DNA from: Lacinutrix mariniflava
Lineage (GTDB): Bacteria; Bacteroidota; Bacteroidia; Flavobacteriales; Flavobacteriaceae
Assembly: GCF_001418015.1 (NCBI RefSeq)
Contig: NZ_LIQG01000030.1
Coordinates: forward strand, 41,747-105,746
Length of the DNA stretch: 64,000 nt
Direction: 5' to 3'
Positions within the stretch are counted from its first letter, which is position 1; each line of letters starts with the position of its first letter. Shown here one piece after another: positions 9,255 to 16,896 of this stretch. The notes under the pieces are model-generated. The model searched no databases. It was not told the DNA's origin and saw only the letters and a list, made by a program, of their open reading frames with translations. Made by a program: the position numbers and the translations under genes.

Positions 9255-9289
9255 AAAGCCTCATAATTAACCAGTGAGGCTTTGTTTTT
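9255..9289 (+). terminator. Intrinsic terminator after DUF6567-like gene
   Basis: Stem AAAGCCTC (9255-9262) / GAGGCTTT (9276-9283) followed by GTTTTTG. Confidence 0.85.
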
Positions 9290-9344
9290 GTAAAATAGTT
9301 AATAACGTAAGCATATAATCAATAATAAATAAACCCAAACCAAA

Positions 9345-10067
9345 ATGAAAAAAGCAGTACTAATCTTAACCTTAATTGTTATACTAATACCAAAACAGGC
9401 ATCAGCTCAAAATGAAGGCGCTATAGCAGCAGGAGTTGGTGGTTTATTAGCTATTGGAGCAGGAATTTCGGCTGTAAGCCAAATGAAAGAACAAGCAGAA
9501 CTAACCGCAACACAATGGGTGTTAACAAACCAGCCAGAGCTAACAAGCTTCTCTTTAAAAACCTTAGATTTCGATGGTAAAAAAGTAAAAGATATGTCTT
9601 CAACTTCGGTTATTTCATTTAAATTACAAGAATTTGTAGCAGGAAATAAACCTGACTTAAACGGTAGAAAACAAGTGCTTTTCGGGTTCACAAGTCGTGG
9701 TTGGATTAGCGAATATGGTATAGATTTCGAAAAAGTAAAATGGCATTTAATAGACGAGGCAGAGTGGACCAGTATGATGGTTGCCTATGTAAAAGTTGCC
9801 TCTGGTGAAACCAATAAAGAAAACATTATAACAAGCCTAAAAGCAGGTAAAGTAGTAAATAAAGGAGTAAGAGTCAAAAGTAAATTAGTCATTCCGTTTT
9901 TTAAATTAGAAGGCGATATGTATGTGGTTACAGATTACTCTCAAGACATGAAACTATTGTATAACGAGCGCTCTCTTGGTATATTTTTAAAAGAAACAAA
10001 AGACCTTGTGCAAATAGGCAGAGGAGACATTATTAAAATTCACGATTTCTTTTTTAATCAAGATTAG
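9345..10067 (+). CDS. Exported protein of unknown function
   Basis: 240 aa. N-terminal signal peptide (..ASAQ), then a glycine/alanine-rich hydrophobic stretch (about residues 27-45, 'AIAAGVGGLLAIGAGISAV') that could be a membrane-associated helix, then a soluble domain of about 190 residues with mixed alpha/beta character ('FGFTSRGWISEYGIDFEKVKWHLIDEAEW'). It may be periplasmic or outer-membrane associated. I recognise no catalytic motif. It lies between two small exported proteins and ends in two hairpins at 10085-10146. Confidence 0.6.
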   Translation: MKKAVLILTLIVILIPKQASAQNEGAIAAGVGGLLAIGAGISAVSQMKEQAELTATQWVLTNQPELTSFSLKTLDFDGKKVKDMSSTSVISFKLQEFVAGNKPDLNGRKQVLFGFTSRGWISEYGIDFEKVKWHLIDEAEWTSMMVAYVKVASGETNKENIITSLKAGKVVNKGVRVKSKLVIPFFKLEGDMYVVTDYSQDMKLLYNERSLGIFLKETKDLVQIGRGDIIKIHDFFFNQD

Positions 10068-10084
10068 AGAAAACATAAATACAA

Positions 10085-10146
10085 ACAAACGGTTATTGCA
10101 ACGTTTGTAATCCAGCACTTGTTATTTTAATAGCAAGTGTTTCTTA
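10085..10146 (+). terminator. Tandem hairpins, second one terminator-like
   Basis: First hairpin: ACAAAC-g-GTT (10085-10094) with AAC-GTTTGT (10100-10108), one bulged G. Second: CACTTG (10116-10121) with CAAGTG (10134-10139) followed by TTTCTT. Together they end the 9345 gene. Confidence 0.6.
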
Positions 10147-10189
10147 TACAGTATAAGTTTACAATAGTAACTTTAAAAAAACAAAACCA

Positions 10190-10549
10190 ATGAAAAACCT
10201 AATACTAACCACACTACTTATTTTCAGTCTATCTACAATTAGCGCACAATCCTGCCAAGAGATGATGGATTTTGTAAAACTAGACAATTACGGAACCACC
10301 TATAACAGTTACACAAGTACAGCCATCTCAAAAGTCACCTTTTACACTAAGCAAATAGACTACCAAAGTTACTATTTTGCAATAGTTTGCTTTAAACAAG
10401 AATATTCATATTCGTGCACAGAGTACATTTATCAAGTCGCTTCAACCACAAAACTCAACTACTCGTTAAATTATTTAGACAGTGCAGGCAAAGCCTATTG
10501 GAAATATATAAAACCATACAACGAGACTTTAGAATGTGCGCCAAATTAG
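10190..10549 (+). CDS. Small exported protein, possibly KTSC-like
   Basis: 119 aa with a signal peptide (..TISAQ). The mature protein has four cysteines (SC.., IVCF, YSC, LEC) suitable for disulphides. Its order 'STAISKVTFYTK...YQVASTTKLNYSL..SAGKAYWKYIKPY' is loosely like the small KTSC fold. The match is weak and no function is claimed. It stands just left of the first defence island. Confidence 0.5.
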   Translation: MKNLILTTLLIFSLSTISAQSCQEMMDFVKLDNYGTTYNSYTSTAISKVTFYTKQIDYQSYYFAIVCFKQEYSYSCTEYIYQVASTTKLNYSLNYLDSAGKAYWKYIKPYNETLECAPN

Positions 10550-10721
10550 CACAGTATAAAAAAGCCAAAGACTTCATTTTTTTTCCAATAAAATCAAGCT
10601 ATATTTATAACAAAGGTCTTATATTTATCTCTCACGCTTTTTAACAAATAACCAATACCAAATACTAACACTTACTAGTCTAGTAAGCAGTATAAAAAGT
10701 ACTAAAAATAAGCCTTTTTAA

Positions 10722-12356
10722 ATGTCCGAAGAACAAAAACAACAACAACTAAAACAAACACTCTGGAACATCGCCAACGACCTACGCGGTAATATGGACG
10801 CAGACGATTTTAGAGATTATATACTAGGCTTTATATTTTACAAATATTTAAGTCGTAAAATGAAAAACTACGCCAACGTTATCCTAAAACCAGACGGTTT
10901 AAGTTACGACACCGTAGAAAGTCATGAAGAAGCAGAAGCACTATTAGAAGCCATCCGTTTTGAAGCCTTAGACAAACTAGGCTACTTTTTAAAACCAAGC
11001 GAACTATTCAGCGAGCTTGCAAAACGAGGTAATTCGGGCAACAAAAATAACTTTATACTAGGCGATTTAGCAAACGTGTTAACCAGTATAGAGCAAAGCA
11101 CTATGGGAAGCGAAAGCGAAGACGACTTTGGTAACCTGTTCGAAGACTTAGACCTAACAAGCAGTAAACTAGGTAAAACCGAAGACGCCAAAAACGAACT
11201 CATAGTAAAAGTACTAACACACCTAGAAACCATAGACTTCGATGTAGAAAACACCGAAAGCGACATCCTAGGTGACGCTTACGAGTATCTAATTGGGCAA
11301 TTCGCCTCAGGCGCAGGAAAAAAAGCAGGCGAATTTTACACACCACAACAAGTCTCAAAAATACTAGCCAAACTAGTAACCACCAATAAAACCAAACTAA
11401 AATCGGTTTACGATCCAACTTGTGGATCTGGTTCCTTACTATTACGCGTATCAAAAGAAGTAGAAGATGTAGGCGAATTTTTTGGGCAAGAAAGCAACCC
11501 AACCACCTATAACCTGTGTCGCATGAACATGATCATGCACAACGTACACTACAAACAGTTTGATATTTATAACGAAGACACCCTAGTAAACCCAAGCCCA
11601 AACCACATCGATAAACGGTTTGAGGCCATAGTAGCAAACCCACCATTCTCGGCAAACTGGAGCGCAAGCCCATTGTTTATGAGTGACGATCGATTTTCGG
11701 CATACGGTAAACTAGCACCAAAATCTAAAGCCGATTTTGCCTTCGTGCAACACATGGTGCATCAACTAGACCATAATGGTACCATGGCATGCGTACTACC
11801 ACACGGTGTATTGTTTCGTGGTGCAGCCGAAGGACACATACGCAAGTTCCTAATAGAAGATAAAAACTACCTAGACGCCGTAATAGGCCTACCAGCAAAC
11901 ATATTTTATGGCACCAGCATACCAACTTGTATTTTAGTGCTTAAAAAAAATCGCTCAACAGATGTCACACTGAGCGCAGTCGAAGTGCTACCAAAACGTA
12001 ACGAAACTATCCTATTTATAGACGCCAGCCAACATTTCGAGAAAGTTAAAACCCAAAACGTATTGCTAGACCAACATCTAGACACTATAATAGAAACCTA
12101 CCGAGACTATTGTCACACTGAGCGCAGACAAAACGCAACCAAAGACAAATACAGCTACGTAGCCACAATAGCTCAGGTACGCGACAACGACTACAACCTA
12201 AACATACCACGTTATGTAGATACCTTTGAAGAAGAAGAACCTATAGATTTAACAACCGTAGCCAAAGACCTAAAAACCTTAGAAACAGACATAGCAAAGA
12301 CTGATGCTACCATTGCCGACTTTTGCAAACAGTTAAACATAGAAACACCGTTCTAA
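10722..12356 (+). CDS. hsdM: Type I R-M adenine methyltransferase subunit (first system)
   Basis: 544 aa. Helical N-terminal HsdM domain ('LWNIANDLRGNMDADDFRDYILGFIFYKYLS', 1-140), then an N6-adenine methyltransferase domain. The SAM motif I 'DPTCGSGSLL' lies at about residue 230 and the catalytic 'NPPF' at about 306. It pairs with the HsdS encoded next and the HsdR at 16897 to methylate and restrict DNA. Oddity: residues about 415-422 (VTLSAVEV) are written by a 24-bp dispersed repeat of the GTCACnCTGAGCGCAGTCGA family (11964-11987), and a decayed copy encodes 'HTERRQ' further on (12112-12128). Function is probably intact because both lie in loops outside the motifs (inference). Confidence 0.95.
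   Translation: MSEEQKQQQLKQTLWNIANDLRGNMDADDFRDYILGFIFYKYLSRKMKNYANVILKPDGLSYDTVESHEEAEALLEAIRFEALDKLGYFLKPSELFSELAKRGNSGNKNNFILGDLANVLTSIEQSTMGSESEDDFGNLFEDLDLTSSKLGKTEDAKNELIVKVLTHLETIDFDVENTESDILGDAYEYLIGQFASGAGKKAGEFYTPQQVSKILAKLVTTNKTKLKSVYDPTCGSGSLLLRVSKEVEDVGEFFGQESNPTTYNLCRMNMIMHNVHYKQFDIYNEDTLVNPSPNHIDKRFEAIVANPPFSANWSASPLFMSDDRFSAYGKLAPKSKADFAFVQHMVHQLDHNGTMACVLPHGVLFRGAAEGHIRKFLIEDKNYLDAVIGLPANIFYGTSIPTCILVLKKNRSTDVTLSAVEVLPKRNETILFIDASQHFEKVKTQNVLLDQHLDTIIETYRDYCHTERRQNATKDKYSYVATIAQVRDNDYNLNIPRYVDTFEEEEPIDLTTVAKDLKTLETDIAKTDATIADFCKQLNIETPF
11964..11987 (+). repeat. REP-B element inside hsdM
   Basis: GTCACACTGAGCGCAGTCGA + AGTG, in frame. The same element recurs at 33558-33585 inside the second hsdM, and a partial copy lies at 12112-12128. 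It belongs to the widespread 'CTGAGCGCAGTCGAAG' class of dispersed repeats. Confidence 0.75.
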
Positions 12357-12358
12357 TC

Positions 12359-12386
12359 GTCATTGCGAACGCAGTGAAGCAATCTC
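12359..12386 (+). repeat. REP-A copy after hsdM
   Basis: Starts GTCATTGCGA and ends GAAGCAATCTC, four bases past the hsdM stop. It is the left arm of the palindromic repeat that recurs through 12.3-20.4 kb. Confidence 0.8.
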
Positions 12387-12418
12387 ATGATAAAAACTAA
12401 AAACATAATCAATAACAA

Positions 12419-12510
12419 TTTGGGCGTGACCCAAGGGTCGGGCTATACGTTGCAATCTTTTTGTTCGTGCCTCTCAAAAAGGATTTCCACTGCTATCCCT
12501 CACGCAAAAA
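12419..12510 (+). repeat. Second dispersed repeat family (REP-C) ahead of hsdS
   Basis: 'GGGCGTGACCCAAGGGTCGG' followed by 'TATCCCTCACGC' is a pattern I recognise as a dispersed element in Bacteroidota genomes. It is far richer in G+C than the surrounding DNA and fills most of the hsdM-hsdS gap. A TTG-start ORF could be read from it (from 12461), but that is likely an artefact of the repeat. Confidence 0.5.
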
Positions 12511-12523
12511 CAACAAACCGATA

Positions 12524-13921
12524 ATGGCGATAGAAAATAACAAACCAACAGTCATTGCATCACAACCGTCGTCAGAACCGTCATTGCGAGGAGGCACGAC
12601 GAAGCAATCTCTTCCTCTAGTACCCAAACTACGCTTTAAAGAATTTGAAGGTGAGTGGGAGAATAAAACAATAGAAAATTACATTGAATTAATCTCTGGT
12701 TATGCTTTTAAAGGAGATGAAATTTCTGAAAATGAAACAGGAACACCAATTTTAAGAGGTATAAATATTACAGAAGGTTATATTAGGCATTCTGTTGATA
12801 TTGATAGATATTTTACAGGAAATATAGATAAATACCGTAAAATTATATTAGAAGAAGGTGATTTAGTTTTAGGAATGGATGGTTCTAAGGTTGGGAAGAA
12901 TGTAGCAATTATATCAAAATCGGATTCTGGTTCATTGTTGATTCAAAGAGTAGCTAGATTAAGACCAAAATCAAATGGAAGTATTAAATTTATTTACCAT
13001 CATATCTTTTCATCAAGATTTCATAAATATGTAGATGTTGTAAATACTAGTTCTGGTATTCCTCATATAAGTTCAAAGCAAATTAAGGATTTTACTATCG
13101 GTTTTCCAATTTTAAAAGAACAACAAAAAATAGCCAATTTCCTAACCGCAGTCGACACCAAAATACAGCAACTAAACACAAAAAAAGAACATTTAGATCA
13201 GTACAAAAAAGGTGTTATGCAACAACTGTTTAGCCAACAACTACGTTTTAAACCCAATGAATCCGTCATTGCGAGCGAGGAACGAGAGAAGCAATCTCAC
13301 GAAGCAAACTCGACGCAATCTGCCACTAATGAAAACAAAACACAATTTCCAGATTGGAAGAAATTACAATTATCAGATTTAGCAGAACGTGTTAAAACGA
13401 AAAACAAAATTGATAATCAAAATGTACTAACTATTTCAGCTCAATTAGGTTTGGTTAGTCAGTTAGAATATTTTAATAAATCGGTTGCAGCAAAAAATCT
13501 AACAGGATATTACTTGTTAGAAAAAAATGATTTTGCTTACAATAAAAGTTATTCAAATGGTTATCCAATGGGAGCAATTAAACGTTTGAAAAAATATGAT
13601 TATGGAGTTGTTTCAACTTTATATATCTGTTTTAGGTTTAACAGTAAAGTTTCTCTGGACTTTATGGAGCAATATTTTGAAAAAGGTTTACAGAATAGAG
13701 AAATTGAAAAAGTAGCACAAGAAGGAGCAAGAAATCATGGATTATTGAATATTGGTGTAAATGATTTTTTTGAAATTGATTTGAAAATACCAGGCTTAAA
13801 AGAACAACAAAAAATTGCCAATTATTTAAGTGCTATAGATTTAAAAATAGAAGCGGTAAACACGCAAATTAGTAACACGCAAGCGTTTAAAAAAGGGTTG
13901 TTGCAGCAGATGTTTGTTTAA
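12524..13921 (+). CDS. hsdS: Type I R-M specificity subunit (first system)
   Basis: About 465 aa from the ATG at 12524. A TTG 21 codons earlier lies in repeat DNA and is rejected as start. Two target-recognition domains are separated by the conserved helical spacer 'KEQQKIANFLTAVDTKIQQLN...KKGVMQQLF', and a second copy ends the protein ('KEQQKIANYLSAIDLKIEAVN...KKGLLQQMFV'). Each half should read one part of a bipartite DNA site. Oddity: the linkers before both recognition domains are encoded by REP-A repeats (12580-12611 giving 'LRGGTTKQSL', 13265-13298 giving 'VIASEEREKQSH'). The protein therefore tolerates palindromic repeat insertions at equivalent positions. Confidence 0.93.
   Translation: MAIENNKPTVIASQPSSEPSLRGGTTKQSLPLVPKLRFKEFEGEWENKTIENYIELISGYAFKGDEISENETGTPILRGINITEGYIRHSVDIDRYFTGNIDKYRKIILEEGDLVLGMDGSKVGKNVAIISKSDSGSLLIQRVARLRPKSNGSIKFIYHHIFSSRFHKYVDVVNTSSGIPHISSKQIKDFTIGFPILKEQQKIANFLTAVDTKIQQLNTKKEHLDQYKKGVMQQLFSQQLRFKPNESVIASEEREKQSHEANSTQSATNENKTQFPDWKKLQLSDLAERVKTKNKIDNQNVLTISAQLGLVSQLEYFNKSVAAKNLTGYYLLEKNDFAYNKSYSNGYPMGAIKRLKKYDYGVVSTLYICFRFNSKVSLDFMEQYFEKGLQNREIEKVAQEGARNHGLLNIGVNDFFEIDLKIPGLKEQQKIANYLSAIDLKIEAVNTQISNTQAFKKGLLQQMFV
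12580..12611 (+). repeat. REP-A copy inside hsdS, first linker
   Basis: GTCATTGCGAGGAGGCACGA followed by CGAAGCAATCTC, read in frame as part of HsdS just before recognition domain 1. Confidence 0.85.
13265..13298 (+). repeat. REP-A copy inside hsdS, second linker
   Basis: GTCATTGCGAGC... to ..GAAGCAATCTC, read in frame between the central conserved helix and recognition domain 2. Confidence 0.85.
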
Positions 13922-13925
13922 AAAC

Positions 13926-14158
13926 GTCACTGCGTCGCGTACGTCATTGCGAGGAGGCACGACGCGGCAATCTCATGAAGTGTAGCACTAACAATAAACA
14001 GATTGCTTCGTGCCTCGCAATGACGGAAACAATAAGGATTCGCAATGACGTAACGAGAAACAGATTGCTTCGTCCTACGTCCTCGCAATGACTTAACGAG
14101 AAACAGATTGCTTCACTGCGTTCGCAATGACGGAAACAAGAAGCGTTCGCAATGACGT
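13926..14158. repeat. REP-A palindromic array
   Basis: The 274-bp gap between hsdS and the DUF3800 gene is almost wholly repeat. It has forward arms (GTCATTGCGAGG..GGCAATCTC) and several reverse arms (AGATTGCTTC..CGCAATGAC), with short spacers such as TAACGAGAAAC. A forward arm, a spacer of about 27 bp and a reverse arm make one long hairpin. No gene is supported here. Confidence 0.88.
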
Positions 14159-14195
14159 AACAAGAAATAAAAGAGAGTTTATTTAACAGAATAGT

Positions 14196-14870
14196 ATGAG
14201 TAAAACATTTAATATTTATTGCGACGAGAGTTGCCATTTAGAGAACGACCATAAAAAATATATGGTTTTAGGTTCTGTTAGCTCGGCATACAATCAAGTA
14301 AAAAGGCATACAGAACGTATTAATAATTTAAAAGATAAACATAAGTTTAATGCAGAAATTAAATGGTCTAAAGTGTCTAATTCTAAACTTCAGTTTTATA
14401 AGGAATTGGTAGATTATTTTTTTGATACAGATTTACGTTTTAGAGCAGTAGTTGTAGATAAAGCAAAAATAGATAACGATACACATGGTCAAGATTATGA
14501 TACATTTTACTACAAAATGTATTACTCACTTTTAAACCATAAAAAAAATAGTGAGTATAGTTACAATGTATATTTAGACATTAAAGACGATTTAAGTACA
14601 TATAAAGTAGAAAAGCTAAAAGAGATTTTAAATATAGAATATGGTGTATTTAGAAATGTACAAAACATACGTTCTCACGAGAGTATTTTAATGCAATTGG
14701 CAGATTTTATAATGGGAGCAATTTCTTATAATTTAAATAATGAAAAGAAATCAGTTACTGCCAAAACACAAATTATAGAGCGTATAAAAATGCATGCAGA
14801 CCAGCATTTGCAAGCATCATCTAATTGGGCAGAATCTAAGTTAAACTTATTTTTTATAGAATTAAAATAG
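14196..14870 (+). CDS. DUF3800 protein
   Basis: 224 aa. It begins 'FNIYCDES', the first acidic motif of DUF3800 (RNase H-like fold), and has 'MQLADFIMGAISY' near the end, the usual closing motif with a catalytic-type Asp. DUF3800 proteins are common in defence islands and are suspected nucleases; the activity is not proven. The next gene starts three bases after its stop, so the two probably act together. Confidence 0.8.
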   Translation: MSKTFNIYCDESCHLENDHKKYMVLGSVSSAYNQVKRHTERINNLKDKHKFNAEIKWSKVSNSKLQFYKELVDYFFDTDLRFRAVVVDKAKIDNDTHGQDYDTFYYKMYYSLLNHKKNSEYSYNVYLDIKDDLSTYKVEKLKEILNIEYGVFRNVQNIRSHESILMQLADFIMGAISYNLNNEKKSVTAKTQIIERIKMHADQHLQASSNWAESKLNLFFIELK

Positions 14871-14873
14871 ACT

Positions 14874-15377
14874 ATGCCATTAAACCAAATCAAAACATAC
14901 AATAGTCTGTTAGATATTTCAGGCTTAGCAGAACGAGAAAGAAAAATTTCCTTAAAAGCTATTTTTGATAGAGATATTACTAATAATGCTAGTTTTAAAT
15001 TCAGAAGTAAACCAATACAACCAACACCAAAAGAAGGTGAGTTAAAACTAGAAACATTATTTACGCATTTAACAACAGTTGTAGTTGATTATAAAACTAA
15101 AAAAAGAGAGTACGATTTATATCGTTCACAAAGATTACATTGGTTAAAGTACCATGTTGACGAAAAACGAAAACAAGGAATGTTAGTCTTTAGCGCTAAA
15201 GATAAAGGAGGAATTAGGACTTATATATATGATCAAGCGGAACATTATGTAATAGTACTAGAACCATTAAGGAAAATAAACGAATATTATTTGCTTACAG
15301 CTTATCATTTAAGAGGTAAAGACAATAAAAAAATAGAAAATAAATATAAAAGAAGACGTTTAGCAGAACTGTATTAA
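14874..15377 (+). CDS. Unknown partner of the DUF3800 protein
   Basis: 167 aa, no family recognised. It is basic and mostly soluble, with 'LHWLKYHVDEKRKQGMLVFSAKDKGGIRTYIYDQAEHYVIVLEPLRK' suggesting an alpha/beta domain and a Lys/Arg-rich tail (KKIENKYKRRRL) that could bind nucleic acid. Three-base spacing to the DUF3800 gene implies a two-gene unit. Toxin-immunity or nuclease-adaptor roles are both possible and neither is shown. Confidence 0.55.
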   Translation: MPLNQIKTYNSLLDISGLAERERKISLKAIFDRDITNNASFKFRSKPIQPTPKEGELKLETLFTHLTTVVVDYKTKKREYDLYRSQRLHWLKYHVDEKRKQGMLVFSAKDKGGIRTYIYDQAEHYVIVLEPLRKINEYYLLTAYHLRGKDNKKIENKYKRRRLAELY

Positions 15378-15548
15378 AAGCAAAAAACGCATAGCATCAA
15401 GGCTTGCGTCTTTCGATTTCCTTCTTCCAACTGGAAAGATGAACTCGCTGCAAATGTACAACATTATTTTGTTACAAAACAAACTTTATACCAAACCATC
15501 ATTACCAAATAGGTTGTTTAGGTATTTAGAAATAAGCATTTTAAGGAA

Positions 15549-15695
15549 ATGACCAAACAATCTGAAGCACAACTAGAAAACAACCTTATTAAACAATTAG
15601 TAGGTTTAGGATACCAAAACGTAACCATAAAAGATGGAGACGCTTTAGTTTCTAATTTAAAAGCACAATTAGAAGCGTTTAGAAAATTTAGATAA
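15549..15695 (+). pseudogene. Duplicated 5' fragment of hsdR
   Basis: Reads MTKQSEAQLENNLIKQLVGL and on for 48 codons before a stop. It matches the first about 45 codons of the full hsdR at 16897 almost base for base, then diverges. The stop overlaps the start of the next small ORF by one base. It marks a past duplication or replacement between the hsdS side and hsdR. Confidence 0.85.
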
Positions 15696-15910
15696 TGAGT
15701 AATAAAGACCAAATAGCAATTTTTCAAGATAAGGACTCTGGTATTACAATAGATGTAAAACTAGAAGGAGACACTATATGGTTAGATCAATACCAGCTTG
15801 AAGTTCTTTTTGATACGGATAGAACTTCTATTGGTCGTCATTTAAGAAATATTTATAAAACTAATGAATTAGATAAAGAGGCAACTAGTGCAAAAATTGT
15901 ACAAGTTTAA
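15695..15910 (+). pseudogene. Truncated RhuM-family N-terminus
   Basis: 71 aa: 'IAIFQDKDSGITIDVKLEGDTIWLDQYQLEVLFDTDRTSIGRHLRNIYKTNELDK' is the N-terminal DNA-binding-like region of RhuM/Fic-type proteins, like residues 1-60 of the full gene at 15928 but clearly diverged from it. It lacks the rest of RhuM and the Fic domain. It is probably a leftover of a second rhuM copy; a small independent regulator is less likely. Confidence 0.65.
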
Positions 15911-15927
15911 CAAGAAGGAAATATATT

Positions 15928-16893
15928 ATGAGTGAAATAGTAATCTATAAATCTGATTTAAATCAAATTGAAGTATCGGTTCAGTTTGATAAAGATACTG
16001 TTTGGCTTAATCAATCTGAAATTACTACCTTATTTGAAAGAGACCAATCTGTAATTTCTAGACACATAAATAACGTTTTTAAAGAGGGAGAATTAGATAA
16101 AAAAAGCAATATGCAAAAAATGCATATTGCAAATTCAGATAAACCAGTTGTATATTATAGTTTAGATGTAATTATATCTGTAGGTTATAGAGTAAAATCT
16201 AAACAAGGTACACAATTTAGAATATGGGCAAATAGTATTTTAAAAGCGTATTTGGTAGAAGGCTTTGCTATTAACAAAAAACGCTTACAACAAAAAACAG
16301 CACAACTAACTGCCTTAAAAAAAGTAGTTGCGTTGCAAGAAAAAGTACTTACAGACTACAATTTAACTACTAACGAAACTCAAGGTTTAATACATGTAAT
16401 TAGTCAATATAGTAAAGCGCTAGATATACTTGATGATTACGACCACCAACGTCTGCAAATACCACAAACTTCACACCAAGAAGTATTTAAAATTAATTAT
16501 AACGAAGCAAGAAAAGCTATAGACGAATTAGGAAGGCAAACACATTTTGAAGGCCTTTTTGGTATTGAAAAAGATGATTCGTTTAAAGGCTCTTTGCAAA
16601 ACATTTACCAAACCTTTAATGGTAAAGATTTATATCCTTATATAGAAGAAAAAGCAGCACATTTATTATACTTTGTAGTTAAAAATCATTCGTTTACAGA
16701 TGGAAATAAACGTATTGCTGCATTTATTTTTGTTTGGTTTTTAGACAGAAACAACTTGTTACATAACCAAAACGGATTGAAACGTATTAGTGATAACACT
16801 TTGGTAGCATTAACTTTAATGCTTGCTGAAAGTCATCCAGAAGACAAGGATATGATGATTAAAGTAATTACAAATCTTTTAATTGAAGATTAA
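15928..16893 (+). CDS. RhuM-Fic fusion protein
   Basis: 321 aa. Residues 1-120 are RhuM-like ('VWLNQSEITTLFERDQSVISRHINNVFKEGELD', 'YYSLDVIISVGYRVKS'). A coiled helical linker follows, then a Fic/Doc domain with the core motif 'HSFTDGNKRIAAF' at about residues 255-267. The catalytic His, the anion-binding 'GNKR' and the acidic position are intact. Fic domains transfer AMP or another nucleotide/phosphate group to proteins. The gene sits between hsdS and hsdR with a 3-bp gap to hsdR. This arrangement is known for type I R-M operons and suggests a guard or toxin linked to loss of R-M control (inference). Confidence 0.85.
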   Translation: MSEIVIYKSDLNQIEVSVQFDKDTVWLNQSEITTLFERDQSVISRHINNVFKEGELDKKSNMQKMHIANSDKPVVYYSLDVIISVGYRVKSKQGTQFRIWANSILKAYLVEGFAINKKRLQQKTAQLTALKKVVALQEKVLTDYNLTTNETQGLIHVISQYSKALDILDDYDHQRLQIPQTSHQEVFKINYNEARKAIDELGRQTHFEGLFGIEKDDSFKGSLQNIYQTFNGKDLYPYIEEKAAHLLYFVVKNHSFTDGNKRIAAFIFVWFLDRNNLLHNQNGLKRISDNTLVALTLMLAESHPEDKDMMIKVITNLLIED

Positions 16894-16896
16894 GAC

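Noticed and set aside
12461..12523. Longer HsdS N-terminus from a TTG start
   Set aside because: The extra 21 codons come from a dispersed repeat and do not resemble HsdS; the ATG at 12524 is enough.
13926..14158. CRISPR-like array of short repeats
   Set aside because: Units lie in both orientations, differ in length and have nearly identical spacers; no cas genes are nearby. It is a palindromic repeat array.
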